A stretch of DNA of 64,000 nucleotides, taken from the NCBI RefSeq assembly GCF_030269905.1, contig NZ_BSVC01000010.1, positions 1-64,000 on the forward strand. The letters run 5' to 3'. The stretch's first letter is position 1, and the number at the start of each line of letters is the position of its first letter. This stretch comes from Pelosinus sp. IPA-1. GTDB lineage: Bacteria > Bacillota > Negativicutes > DSM-13327. This document shows positions 63,782 to 64,000 of this stretch, piece after piece. The notes beneath the pieces are model-generated. The model did no database searches, had not been told where the DNA came from, and saw nothing but the letters and a program-made list of their open reading frames with translations. The position numbers and the translations under genes were made by a program.

Positions 63782-64000
63782 TCACTGGTGCTTCATGCTT
63801 TGCAAATCGGCTGTAGTTTGTTTCATAACCTCTTGCATCGTCTTCACTTTACTTTCCATGGCGCTAGGATCTATTTTACCAGAATTAACGGTATTCTTAA
63901 TATCACCAGCCGCTTTACGCAAGCTGTCTTTTAGACCGTTATCCATCATGTGTGGCATGATTTTTTCTGTAGTGCTTGCCAGTTGTCCTGCGGTTTTTTG
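63782..64000 (-). CDS. partial gene, unknown helical protein (3-prime end)
   Basis: A frame open to the window edge encodes the last 72 residues of a protein ending MQEVMKQTTADLQSMKHQ, with a TGA stop at 63782. It is helical, amphipathic and Met/Lys-rich (KKTAGQLASTTEKIM-like). Probably co-transcribed with the peptidase gene. No family recognised; the start lies outside the window. Confidence 0.6.
   Translation of the reverse strand, partial: QKTAGQLASTTEKIMPHMMDNGLKDSLRKAAGDIKNTVNSGKIDPSAMESKVKTMQEVMKQTTADLQSMKHQ

Overview
The window looks like chromosomal DNA of an AT-rich, diderm, probably spore-forming member of the Firmicutes (Negativicutes, near Pelosinus or Sporomusa). Outer-membrane-type machinery (a TolC-like protein, a MacAB-like exporter, an RND pump with its adaptor) sits next to genes of Firmicute character (3D-domain cell-wall proteins, a Firmicute-type GalT, a sporulation-kinase-like sensor, ECF vitamin uptake). 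Starts are often TTG or GTG placed a few bases after a strong AGGAGG. The genus is inferred from content and style, not from a database search.

Layout. 0-7 kb: an SbmA/YddA-like ABC protein, a glycolipid-synthase-like glycosyltransferase overlapping a zinc phospholipase C, and a PfkB kinase / glycosyltransferase / nucleotidyltransferase operon. 7-14 kb: a TolC-MacA-MacB-type exporter with an OmpR-type two-component pair upstream. 14-21 kb: an SGNH hydrolase, ppnP, a racemase/GNAT/sensor-kinase operon and topB. 21-27 kb: small redox and membrane proteins, a TIGR01777 epimerase, a CC-motif protein, a TetR regulator and secreted proteins of unknown function, interspersed with repeats. 27-30 kb: an AbrB-type membrane protein and an EamA transporter.

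30-43 kb is the metabolic centrepiece. A PrpR-type sigma-54 activator is followed by a clear -24/-12 promoter and a six-gene operon: DUF1537 acid-sugar kinase, PdxA2-type dehydrogenase, DapA-family aldolase, iron alcohol dehydrogenase, sodium symporter and a BNR sialidase-like protein. A YhcH/SDR pair lies downstream. Upstream lie pgi and fba, and fba carries an almost identical sigma-54 promoter. The set resembles an uncharacterised sugar-acid route ending in DHAP.

43-64 kb: a TauE exporter, a 3D-domain protein, pyridoxine kinase with an ECF component, an RND pump, the araBA genes with a ROK regulator, galE-galT, signal peptidase I, a secreted protein of three 60-residue repeats, and an NlpC/P60 hydrolase.

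Two dispersed repeat families stand out. One, at about 23.9 and 51.7 kb, is 232 bp (333 bp in the copy with an internal duplication). Its predicted hairpins keep pairing through compensatory changes, including UUCG/UCCG tetraloops, so it looks like a structured RNA or a small IS200/IS605-like element. The other is an imperfect palindrome found three times, one copy of which supplies the end of a coding sequence.
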